From positions 186,001 to 250,000 of the forward strand of contig JAGQSC010000025.1 in assembly GCA_020439745.1 (NCBI GenBank): a stretch of DNA of 64,000 nt. The letters run 5' to 3'. Source of the stretch: Acidobacteriota bacterium (GTDB taxonomy: Bacteria; Acidobacteriota; Holophagae; Acanthopleuribacterales; Acanthopleuribacteraceae). Positions 49,354 to 56,924 of the stretch are shown here, piece after piece. The notes beneath the pieces were generated by a model. The model was not told the DNA's origin, ran no database searches, and was given only the letters and a program-made list of their open reading frames with translations. The stretch's first letter is position 1, and the number at the start of each line of letters is the position of its first letter. The position numbers and the translations under genes are program-made.

Positions 49354-50555
49354 TATCGAGCGATGTTGTAGGCCAACAGCACATCGCCGTGACGCACGTA
49401 CAAACGGCCATCTGTGATCACTGGATGGGCCCAATGGTGGGAACTGCCTTTTTCCACCTTGAAGGAACTCACGACTTTCATGTTCTTGGGATTGGGGTCC
49501 ACCAGCGAGAACTGACCCTTCTCCCCATAACAGTAAAGACGCCCGTCCGCGTAGACGGTGGATCCTTTGCCGACGTCTTTGACTTCCGCAACCACCGATC
49601 CGGTCATCATGTCGAGGCAGATCAAGTGTCCCTTATTCGACGTGCCATAGACATAGCCATCCAAGGTTACGGCTCCGCCATGATGAATATCCAGGCTGTC
49701 TTCTTTCCACATCTTCTTGATGGAACTGCCGTCCTCTGATAATTGAAAGCCTGTACCTCCTTGGCCGTATCCATCTGAAACATAGATCTGGTTCCCATGA
49801 AAAACGGGTGATACAGCGTGAATGGCGTATTGGGCGGGATAATCGTATTGCCACTTCACCTGGCCATTGTTTGGGTCCACACCCAACATAGCACTGGCGG
49901 TCATAGTGATCAGTTGCCGGGTGTGCTGCGATTCAAAGACGCGAATACTACAGAAAGAAGCTTTTTGATCGGTACCCTTGCTCTTCCAGATCACTTCTCC
50001 GTTCAACTTGTTGAGTGCCATGACGGTACCTTCAGAGCTACCAGGCGTGAATATGACGTGATCGCCATCGATCAACACGTTTTCAGCCATGCCAAAATAG
50101 CTATTTTCCTGGGCCGCGTTCATGTCTTTTGGGGCATCGTGCTGCCATACCACGGATCCGTCTGATGTTTTGAGGCAGGCAAGAATTCCGCTGCCCGTCA
50201 AGACGTATAGAAAATCGCCATCAACCGTTGGAGTTGATCGTGAGCCTGGATATCCGCCACCCGGATGTTCTGCGCCCAGACGTGTCTTCCATACATAGGT
50301 GCCGTCAGTGTCTAGCGCGTACACGTACGCGGTTTGTTGTGGGGAACCTGTGGTGTAGATACGATCACCCACGATGGCAACGGATGCGAAGCCTTCGCCT
50401 AGACCTTCGGTTGCCCAGATCTCGTTTGGCCCCGAATCCGGCCAGGAGGACATGAGTTGCTTGGCCGGAAACACACCGTCTCGGTTTGGGCCGCGGAATT
50501 GCGGACTGTCCGCAGCAAGGACAGATAGGGCGCATAAGATGGGAATCAATGTCAT
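49353..50555 (-). CDS. exported PQQ-like (BamB-type) beta-propeller protein
   Basis: 400 residues with signal peptide MTLIPILCALSVLAAD. The opening QFRGPNRDGVFP is typical of PQQ-like proteins of Planctomycetota and Acidobacteriota. Repeated blades contain the W-docking pattern: VYALDTDGTYVWKTRLG, LACLKTSDGSVVWQHDAP, VMALNKLNGEVIWKSKG, MLGVDPNNGQVKWQYDYP. No PQQ ligand set of an alcohol dehydrogenase is seen, so it is more likely a structural or binding propeller than an enzyme. Its stop touches the repeat element to its left; it is 20 bases downstream of the DUF1801 gene and may be co-transcribed with it. Confidence 0.88.
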   Translation of the reverse strand: MTLIPILCALSVLAADSPQFRGPNRDGVFPAKQLMSSWPDSGPNEIWATEGLGEGFASVAIVGDRIYTTGSPQQTAYVYALDTDGTYVWKTRLGAEHPGGGYPGSRSTPTVDGDFLYVLTGSGILACLKTSDGSVVWQHDAPKDMNAAQENSYFGMAENVLIDGDHVIFTPGSSEGTVMALNKLNGEVIWKSKGTDQKASFCSIRVFESQHTRQLITMTASAMLGVDPNNGQVKWQYDYPAQYAIHAVSPVFHGNQIYVSDGYGQGGTGFQLSEDGSSIKKMWKEDSLDIHHGGAVTLDGYVYGTSNKGHLICLDMMTGSVVAEVKDVGKGSTVYADGRLYCYGEKGQFSLVDPNPKNMKVVSSFKVEKGSSHHWAHPVITDGRLYVRHGDVLLAYNIAR

Positions 50556-50575
50556 CAGGTACTCCGATTTGTCGA

Positions 50576-50995
50576 TTAAGTATTGTATTTTTTCTTCATG
50601 GCTGTGACAGAATCAGTGATCAGGGTCTTCAAGATATCCAGGTCAATGTCCGAAAGGCGCTTGATGTACAAACACGACTTGCCGGTGCTGTGTTTGCCCA
50701 GTCGAGCGAGCAGGTCTTCGTAACGCGAGAATCCCGGCATGATGTATAGCGTGATGTTCTGCTTGCGAGGGGAAAAACCAACCAGCATCCACTCACCTTT
50801 GCGCCCGCTCTCATAAACGTATTTGTACCTGCCAAAACCCACAATACTGGACCCCCACATCTCTGCATCGCATCCCGTAATCTCTTGCATCATGGTGCAG
50901 ATTTGAAGGCTGTCCTGCTTCTTTTGGTCCGGCGTTACATTTGCCAAGAAATCGGCCACATTGCTGGTATTCACTTTGGTTTTTAGATCTGCCAC
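50576..50995 (-). CDS. DUF1801 (YdhG-like) protein
   Basis: 139 residues from a GTG at 50995 with CGGAG 8 bases upstream. The pattern NVADFLANVTPDQKKQDSLQ, GSSIVGFGRYKYVYESGRKG and ITLYIMPGFSRYEDLLARLG, with GKSCLYIKRLSDIDLDILKT near the end, is that of DUF1801. The family is cytosolic and uncharacterised; some members are fused to DNA-related domains. It precedes the PQQ-like gene on the same strand. Confidence 0.88.
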   Translation of the reverse strand: MADLKTKVNTSNVADFLANVTPDQKKQDSLQICTMMQEITGCDAEMWGSSIVGFGRYKYVYESGRKGEWMLVGFSPRKQNITLYIMPGFSRYEDLLARLGKHSTGKSCLYIKRLSDIDLDILKTLITDSVTAMKKKYNT

Positions 50996-51102
50996 TGTGG
51001 TTACTCCGAAGAAGTTATGTGCATAAGCTTATCATCTAAGGTAACGGTTCATTGTGGCGTAATGTTGCGATTTGAAAGGGGTGTGCCAGTGCAAATTGAG
51101 CC

Positions 51103-51135
51103 AAAAAAAAAGACCGGGACCCCAAAAGGCCCCGG
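51103..51135 (-). terminator. rho-independent terminator of the 55-residue small gene
   Basis: On the minus strand CCGGGGCC-ttttgg-GGTCCCGG (51135-51114; one G-U pair), then a run of nine T (A-run 51103-51111 on the plus strand). No annotated-length gene on this strand lies before it, which points to the small frame at 51216-51383 as its transcript. Confidence 0.8.
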
Positions 51136-51215
51136 CTAGGCAAACGCCCCCATATCAAGGATGACCCTTTTATCAGCGGGGGATAGGATCAGAGGCACCC
51201 CAGGGACGAATGAAA

Positions 51216-51383
51216 TCAGTTGTCTTGTGAATCTTCAGGTTGTTCCGATTCGGGGTCACTGCCTTTGTCGGCAAGAACAGTACAGGAAAAGGGATACTTG
51301 ACGTATCCCCTTTCTTGATGTGTCGGATGAATCCGCGCATTGCCACCTGGTTCCACTTTTAATAAAAGTTCCTTGAAGATCAT
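51216..51383 (-). CDS. small 55-residue protein, unknown function
   Basis: ATG at 51383 with GAGGA 4 bases upstream; 55 codons to TGA at 51216. The protein begins MIFKELLLKVEPGGNARIHP, continues RGYVKYPFSCTVLADKGSD and ends in an acidic tail (PESEQPEDSQDN). It holds one Cys and no signal peptide. A terminator follows 80 bases on. Just upstream a 17-codon frame (from ATG at 51451, MTSKSIILQILKKAETP) ends in TGATGAGGA, overlapping the ribosome site, so it could be a leader peptide. No family is recognised. The neighbouring stretch 51384-51822 holds no other supported gene. Confidence 0.6.
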   Translation of the reverse strand: MIFKELLLKVEPGGNARIHPTHQERGYVKYPFSCTVLADKGSDPESEQPEDSQDN

Positions 51384-51822
51384 GTTTTCCTCATCAAGGC
51401 GTTTCTGCCTTCTTCAATATTTGAAGAATGATGGATTTGGAGGTCATTCAACGATCTCACTGAATCATGAGCAAAATGCTTGCCAATAATCTGGCGTGGT
51501 TGTGAATGCTTGGAGACAAATGCCCCATCTGATGGGTAGATGAACAAATGGACAGAACGTGACTAGTCGTATCTATTTCATATCATTGATGTTCGGTCGT
51601 GAACCTGCGAGGGCCCGCGACACCTATTGCGCCAAACGACATCCCGACGTGTGATGACATCCCGGGTGTCTTCGCACAAGAGACAATCGGATGCATCATT
51701 GTTTAGCCAGCAGGCGCTGGCCAGCTTTACACCAGGGTCGCTACGTGATAGCTTCAACACTAGGAAATTTTCTGCCGCCTTAAGAACGTGTGTGAGTTTC
51801 AGAGTCCCTTTGGAGGTGTTCT

Positions 51823-53496
51823 ATGTTTGGTTGGTTGTGTGCTGCTTTATGTTCGAGCTTGTTCATGGGCGAAGGTCCCGTGGCGGCTAGTGTCCACCCT
51901 GACCTTACCTACGACGTTCCGGTGATGTCGCTCAAACGCGACGAAGTGGTATTTGACCAAACGGTGAATCCGCTGCCCGACGATGGTTGGTTGGGCTTCG
52001 AAGCGGCAGATCAATTACAACTGATTGCCGATGATTTCCAATTGCAGAGCGAGACCGACATCACACGTGTGTTGGTTTACGGCAACTACCAACAGGGGCG
52101 ATCGATTACCCCCGAATACGCGGTGCTCGATATTTATAGCGATGCGCAGGGGTTGCCGGGCAGCTTGCTGTTTTCTCAAATGTTCTCCATGCCTGACAAT
52201 GCGTTCTCGGGCATGTTCGAATTGGCGCCCACAAACCTCACACTGGGTGCCGGTCGGTATTGGCTATCGGTGTATGAATACTCCGATCAATCGGCATCGT
52301 CGTTTCCCAAGTGGTTTTGGTACTTCACGCAAGACATTCTGTTTGGCGAACCCGCGGCCTTTACGTTGAATCGGGAAACCTGGGCTTCTGCTCAGAACCA
52401 GGGCCAAGGGATTGGATTGACATCCATGGTGTTCCAGATCTATGGCATGGATGAGCCAGTGATTGAACCTCCGACGCTTCCGTCGCCGTCGTTTCTTTCC
52501 ACGGCCAACTTCTACAATGATCGCGATGACAATCTGTTTTGTCAGTTCCCCGATCCCAATGGTGATAATGCATACACAGGCAGTGGCCGGCTGGCTTGGG
52601 AAGTCAGATTCACGGAAAACTGTGAGTTGTTGGGCAGCGCTCTAATCGATCAACCCAGCTACCCATTTGCGGTTTCGGTGCCTCACCCAAGTTCGGGACT
52701 TTACTTTATTGAAGTCAGACGCATCGTTGTGAACGGCAAACGCGACGACACGTCGCCCCCCTATGTGCAACCGGGCCCCAACGCGGCAAACCCCTCCAAT
52801 GAAATAAATCCTCGCTACTTGCTACACGTGCCCAAGATTGGTGGAGGTTTTAAAGGTGTAGTGCGTATCTTCAACCCAAACCCCATACAAGATGCAGCCA
52901 TGTTGTTGATTGCTTACAACAACTCGGGTCAGGAAGTATCGTCGGCGGCCATCAGCATTCCTACATTGGGTACACGCACATACGGTGTGTATGAGTCACC
53001 GGCAGGTGTCACCGTGGATGCGGTGTACTTCACAGCATATCGCGATCAATTGGCTTTCGTGGAGGCTCGTGAGATCAAGTCTGACCTTACGGAAGTGTTC
53101 ATGTCTTATTACTCTTTATCATCAGGAGTCGGAGCAGACGTACCGGCTTCCAAAGCTGCCGACGGATCTTCGGTGGGGTTGGAGTTTACGTTGCAAAGTG
53201 GCAATCCCAGCGATGCCTATTGGGATGGCATTGCGGTGCTCAATTTGGACGACGCTACGGCCAACGTTTGGATCAAGCAAAGCGACAGCGGAGGTAACCT
53301 CTTGGGCGAGCGGTTCCTGGGTAACATTGCCCCAGACGGAAAGCTTTTGAGCGTGATTTCCAGTCAATTTCCGTTTGTTCCCTATGCCAAGTTCACCATT
53401 GAGTCGCGCAATGGCGTGTACATCCAGGTCCTTGGCTTGAATGGCTCCTTCGACAATGCCGTGCTGAAGGACAGCAAAATATCCAAGAAACGATGA
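51823..53496 (+). CDS. secreted hypothetical protein with beta-sandwich N-terminus
   Basis: 557 residues; TTTGGAGG before the ATG. Signal peptide MFGWLCAALCSSLFMGEGPVAA is approximate. The N-terminal 200 residues (ADQLQLIADDFQLQSETDIT, VLDIYSDAQGLPGSLLFSQM, LGAGRYWLSVYEYSDQSASS) look like a carbohydrate-binding or adhesin-type beta-sandwich domain seen in secreted proteins of Planctomycetota and Acidobacteriota. The C-terminal 200 residues (RYLLHVPKIGGGFKGVVRIF, AYNNSGQEVSSAAI) form a second beta-rich unit of the kind found in acidobacterial secreted proteins. No enzyme motif is found. It is followed 14 bases on by an outer-membrane barrel gene. Confidence 0.78.
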   Translation: MFGWLCAALCSSLFMGEGPVAASVHPDLTYDVPVMSLKRDEVVFDQTVNPLPDDGWLGFEAADQLQLIADDFQLQSETDITRVLVYGNYQQGRSITPEYAVLDIYSDAQGLPGSLLFSQMFSMPDNAFSGMFELAPTNLTLGAGRYWLSVYEYSDQSASSFPKWFWYFTQDILFGEPAAFTLNRETWASAQNQGQGIGLTSMVFQIYGMDEPVIEPPTLPSPSFLSTANFYNDRDDNLFCQFPDPNGDNAYTGSGRLAWEVRFTENCELLGSALIDQPSYPFAVSVPHPSSGLYFIEVRRIVVNGKRDDTSPPYVQPGPNAANPSNEINPRYLLHVPKIGGGFKGVVRIFNPNPIQDAAMLLIAYNNSGQEVSSAAISIPTLGTRTYGVYESPAGVTVDAVYFTAYRDQLAFVEAREIKSDLTEVFMSYYSLSSGVGADVPASKAADGSSVGLEFTLQSGNPSDAYWDGIAVLNLDDATANVWIKQSDSGGNLLGERFLGNIAPDGKLLSVISSQFPFVPYAKFTIESRNGVYIQVLGLNGSFDNAVLKDSKISKKR

Positions 53497-53510
53497 GTTG
53501 AGGTAGAACC

Positions 53511-54413
53511 ATGAAAATCTGTTTGATATTGATGATGTCCCTGAGTTTGATGGCTGGGGATGGATGGTCGGTGACGGTTGAGGTGCAGGGATGGAACACG
53601 AATTCAGGCCTTCAATGGGACGCTGGTGGTAACTCAGGTGGCGATTCGACGCTGCACACCACCGATTTTCCCGATGACGAAATTCTTCCAACGCTCGCGG
53701 TGAACCTGACATTTGGGCGCGTTTTTGCCGCATTGAGCAAGTCATTTGAGACGGAATACGATGGCGATCATGCGCTTTTTGCTCAGCGTACCTTCACGAC
53801 TGCCACCTCCACCCAGACCGACAGACACTTTGTCACCTATGACGCCGTGCTCGATCGCGAGGATCTGGACCTGACGGTTGGCTGGGTAGTGGGTAGTGGC
53901 TTCATCGTGATTGGTGGTTACAAAACCATTGAATTTAACGAACACACGGCGGAAAGGTCATACAGGTTGGATGTCACGCTACAGGGTTCAGAGGGGGATC
54001 CCGTTAATGTGACTTTTAACGATCTACACGATCCCAACCGCCAATTTGATGAAACCTACGATTACAAGGGCCCCTTTTTGGGGGTGGCCTATGCCAAGGG
54101 TTTTGACCGATTCACGTTCAGCGGCAACATCGCTTACGCCGATTTAGACGGTGATTACGAATTCAAAGCCACGCAAATCACCGTAGATCCCATTACGCAG
54201 CAACAAACAGGACAGCAATCTCTGTTGGATTCAGGCAGCAGTTCAGCAGATGGGATTTCATTCACGGTGACCGGTGCGTATGCGGTAACAGACTGGTTTG
54301 GTGTTTCATTGGCCTATAAATCTCAAAAATACGATGCCAGTCAAGATGGTAACCTGCTCATTCCGGACCTAGATGCGGACGGTTTCCTGTTTGGGTTCCG
54401 TTTTACACTCTAG
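53511..54413 (+). CDS. outer-membrane beta-barrel protein
   Basis: 300 residues with signal peptide MKICLILMMSLSLMAGDGWS. Alternating strands (LPTLAVNLTFGRVFAALSKS, GWVVGSGFIVIGGYKTIEFN, FLGVAYAKGFDRFTFSGNIA) and the C-terminal LFGFRFTL with aromatic positions at the end indicate an 8- to 12-strand barrel. It lies 14 bases after the secreted protein gene and overlaps the convergent cytochrome gene by 4 bases, sharing CTAG as stop codons. It may act as a pore or anchor for the preceding protein. Confidence 0.78.
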   Translation: MKICLILMMSLSLMAGDGWSVTVEVQGWNTNSGLQWDAGGNSGGDSTLHTTDFPDDEILPTLAVNLTFGRVFAALSKSFETEYDGDHALFAQRTFTTATSTQTDRHFVTYDAVLDREDLDLTVGWVVGSGFIVIGGYKTIEFNEHTAERSYRLDVTLQGSEGDPVNVTFNDLHDPNRQFDETYDYKGPFLGVAYAKGFDRFTFSGNIAYADLDGDYEFKATQITVDPITQQQTGQQSLLDSGSSSADGISFTVTGAYAVTDWFGVSLAYKSQKYDASQDGNLLIPDLDADGFLFGFRFTL

Positions 54414-55210
54414 TAATCGTACTGAGGTTGGTGGTCTGGAGCATCGGTATCGCGCAGCCAACGAATGTAGGTGAGGATGGCCTGGATGTCGTCCTCACTT
54501 ATCTTTCCTTCGTAGGCGGGCATTTGAAATAACTGGCGCTTGGTAAAGAAGCCAGCGATGGGATGATTTTCCAGGCGTTTTAGACCACCGTTTCGAATCC
54601 ACAGCTCCAGTTCCTTATCGCTGTGTACCAAGTGCTCAAAATTCTTGCCGTTCCAGGCAGGAATAAAACCAGCCATGGAATCTGGATTGGGTGTATCCAG
54701 TCGACCGCCTAACCCGTGGCACGAAAAACAGCCGGCGAGGGCCGCCGCTTTGTAGCCCCGTTCTACGTCTTCTGTAGCCGGCCAAACGATGCCCGACACG
54801 GACTCATAATAAGCAACCAAGGCATCAAGCTGTCCTCGGGAGATACGGGTTCGATATGCAGGCATGGGGGCTGCCATTTCTGCGCGTTTAGCATCGTAAC
54901 GGGGCGACAATCGCAGACGTTCCGGTGCGCCATCAAGAATCCATTCCTCTAGTTCGGTACGATTCTTCATGGACATCATGAACGAAAATCCTTGCCATGA
55001 AGGGATCTCGCCTGACTCAGACCCCGGATTCGCCACCCCACCATGACCTTCACTGCCATGGCAGTTGAAGCATCCGAGTTGGTTTGCCAGACGGAATCCC
55101 TTGGTTTCCATGGTGACGGGTTCGGCCAGGAAAAACGCCCTGACTGGCGCAGTGAAGAAACCAGCCAGGGCCACCAGGATCACGATGGGTATGAAAACCC
55201 AGCGCTTCAT
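54410..55210 (-). CDS. membrane-anchored diheme cytochrome c
   Basis: 266 residues. An N-terminal uncleaved anchor or signal (WVFIPIVILVALAGFFTAPV) precedes two cytochrome c domains with heme sites LGCFNCHGSEGHGG and LAGCFSCHGLGGR (CXXCH). Distal Met candidates are MPAYRTRISRGQLDALVAYY and MPAYEGKISEDDIQAILTYI, both in the usual place about 75-90 residues after the CXXCH. It probably passes electrons in the periplasm. It begins with an ATGA overlap of the upstream small Cys-containing gene, and both read toward the convergent barrel gene. Confidence 0.92.
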   Translation of the reverse strand: MKRWVFIPIVILVALAGFFTAPVRAFFLAEPVTMETKGFRLANQLGCFNCHGSEGHGGVANPGSESGEIPSWQGFSFMMSMKNRTELEEWILDGAPERLRLSPRYDAKRAEMAAPMPAYRTRISRGQLDALVAYYESVSGIVWPATEDVERGYKAAALAGCFSCHGLGGRLDTPNPDSMAGFIPAWNGKNFEHLVHSDKELELWIRNGGLKRLENHPIAGFFTKRQLFQMPAYEGKISEDDIQAILTYIRWLRDTDAPDHQPQYDY

Positions 55211-55557
55211 TCGATAATAGCGGCTACTTGAATCGCTTTCATGCCGTTCTTCTCAAACACCGTGCCTTGTACGGTTACGGTAGAAGCGGCTTTCTCTTTT
55301 GCGGCGGCATAGGCGTCTGCGTTGTCGTGATTCTCGATGATCAAGTACAAATCGCCACTTTCAGTGAGAACGCCAATGGGCAATCCTTTCTTGGCGCAGC
55401 CCATGGCACACTTGGCGTGCTTTTCTCCACGCGCTCCGTGACTGACGTAACAGGACATATCAACGATCTCGCCTTTGACGTCCATGGTTTCTCCGTCTCC
55501 AGCAAACGCGAACATGGATCCGGCGATAAGGATCATTGCGAGGGTTTTCTTAATCAT
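55207..55557 (-). CDS. exported Cys-containing protein, partner of the cytochrome
   Basis: 116 residues with signal peptide MIKKTLAMILIAGSMFAFAG. The mature protein has IVDMSCYVSHGARGEKHAKC and AMGCAKKGLPIGVLTESGDL, a Cys/His cluster (C, H, H, C, C) that could bind a metal or a disulfide, then an OB-like strand set (STVTVQGTVFEKNGMKAIQV). I recall this type next to cytochromes in Acidobacteriota but know no function. Its stop overlaps the cytochrome start (ATGA), so the two are translated together. Confidence 0.82.
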   Translation of the reverse strand: MIKKTLAMILIAGSMFAFAGDGETMDVKGEIVDMSCYVSHGARGEKHAKCAMGCAKKGLPIGVLTESGDLYLIIENHDNADAYAAAKEKAASTVTVQGTVFEKNGMKAIQVAAIIE

Positions 55558-55741
55558 AATTGCTCCTTTGATGTTTCGGGATGGGCTCTAATACTCTCAT
55601 GAAACCCGCTCCAATCTATGAACAAATATTTCAGGTAAAAAGATGTCACTTCTTGTACTTTTTTTTGAAAACCGACTGAACCTTTTGTTGAGTCAGTGCG
55701 TTAAAGCCAGCAAGAGGATGACAATGACGAGGAGGGGACTC

Positions 55742-56836
55742 GTGAAAAAGATAATAATGGGAGTAGTTGCTGTGTTGTTGGGCGTGATCGGCTTTGCCGT
55801 CATCTCCCAACAACCTGTACAGGCGTCTCAAAAACAAAGTTCAAATCAGAATTCGGACGACAAAAAAGAAGAAAAGGCAGTGGTTTATAACGTAACCGCC
55901 GCCGCAGTTGATGCTCGCGACATGAAGCTCTACCTCAATAGTACAGCCACCCTCCGAGCAGATAGCCAAATCGACATATTCGCCAAAGCCGCTGGCCAAG
56001 TGGTGGATGTGGCTGCAGAAGAAGGTGCCCATGTGAAGAAGGGCGATGTGCTCTTGCAGCTGGACCGGCAGAACGCCGAATTGGAGTTGGAGCAGGCACG
56101 CGTCAATCTGAGCAAAGCAGATATGGAGTTCAAACGTATCGAAGAGAGTTTCCAAAAGAACCTCGTGGCGGCCGAAGAACACGATCGCCGCAGATTCGAG
56201 CGTGATAGTGCCTTGTCCGCATACAACTTAGCGGAATACAAAGTGAGTCTGACCCAGGTGGTCGCACCATTTGATGGCACCATAACCGGTCGCTATGTGG
56301 AACTTGGTCAGACCATTCAACCCACGGAGAAGTTATTCAATCTCGCGAAATTGACACCGCTTGAGGCAGACCTTTATATACCTGAAGCCAAAGCTTCGGT
56401 GGTTAAAGAAGGTCAGGTGGTGTTGCTTAGTCGCCAAGATGGTTTTGAGGATGCGTTTCAAGGATCGGTGATGCGCGTGTCGCCCGTGGTCGATCGTGAA
56501 ACCGGAACCGTCAAAGTAACGGTTGGCGTGCACAAAGTGCCGAACACAGTCCGGCCTGGTACCTATGTGCATGTACGAGTGGTCACTCAAGAACTTCAAG
56601 AAGTGCTTTCACTTCCCAAGAAGGCTGTTGTGTTTGACAGTCGGCAAAATGCATCCGTCTTTGTGATCGAAGACGGAGCTGAGGAAGGCAAGCGCACGGT
56701 GCGCCGAGTTGATATTTCACTGGGTGCCGAAGACGGTGGATTTGTACAGATCAGCCAGGGCCTTGAACATGGTCAGGCCGTAGTCGTGACAGGCAAGGAA
56801 GCGCTCAAAGACGGCGCGCTTGTAAACGAAACCTAA
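55742..56836 (+). CDS. RND efflux periplasmic adaptor (membrane fusion protein)
   Basis: About 364 residues from the GTG at 55742, which has GAGGAGG 6 bases upstream; ATG at 55724 with AAGAGG is a good alternative, and the frame is open to 55643. An N-terminal anchor (KKIIMGVVAVLLGVIGFAVI) leads to the HlyD/AcrA layout: lipoyl half (GQVVDVAAEEGAHVKKGDVL), coiled-coil hairpin (ELELEQARVNLSKADMEFKR), second lipoyl half (VVAPFDGTITGRYVELGQTI) and beta-barrel domain (FQGSVMRVSPVVDRETGTVK). It bridges inner-membrane pump and outer-membrane channel. It is followed by two permease genes. Confidence 0.93.
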   Translation: MKKIIMGVVAVLLGVIGFAVISQQPVQASQKQSSNQNSDDKKEEKAVVYNVTAAAVDARDMKLYLNSTATLRADSQIDIFAKAAGQVVDVAAEEGAHVKKGDVLLQLDRQNAELELEQARVNLSKADMEFKRIEESFQKNLVAAEEHDRRRFERDSALSAYNLAEYKVSLTQVVAPFDGTITGRYVELGQTIQPTEKLFNLAKLTPLEADLYIPEAKASVVKEGQVVLLSRQDGFEDAFQGSVMRVSPVVDRETGTVKVTVGVHKVPNTVRPGTYVHVRVVTQELQEVLSLPKKAVVFDSRQNASVFVIEDGAEEGKRTVRRVDISLGAEDGGFVQISQGLEHGQAVVVTGKEALKDGALVNET

Positions 56837-56855
56837 AACTTATTGGTGTGCCACT

Positions 56856-56896
56856 ACGCCAGCTCCTCGCACGGATCGCGTGTGATGGGCTGGCGT
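56856..56896. repeat. inverted repeat between adaptor and first permease
   Basis: ACGCCAGC (56856-56863) and GCTGGCGT (56889-56896) are reverse complements; a smaller CACG/CGTG pair can form inside. Lying just 29 bases before the permease start, it may set the ratio of adaptor to pump in the transcript. Confidence 0.4.
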
Positions 56897-56924
56897 GCGC
56901 CTGAGACGGGAAGAGGAGAATTCC

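Noticed and set aside
49071-49411. Overlapping frames on both strands in the gap after tRNA-Ser
   Set aside because: They are made of the 47-bp repeat units, lack ribosome sites and appear in several frames at once.
51578-51890. Two frames of 60 and 87 codons on opposite strands
   Set aside because: They overlap each other and the start of the secreted protein gene, lack ribosome sites and have no recognisable composition.
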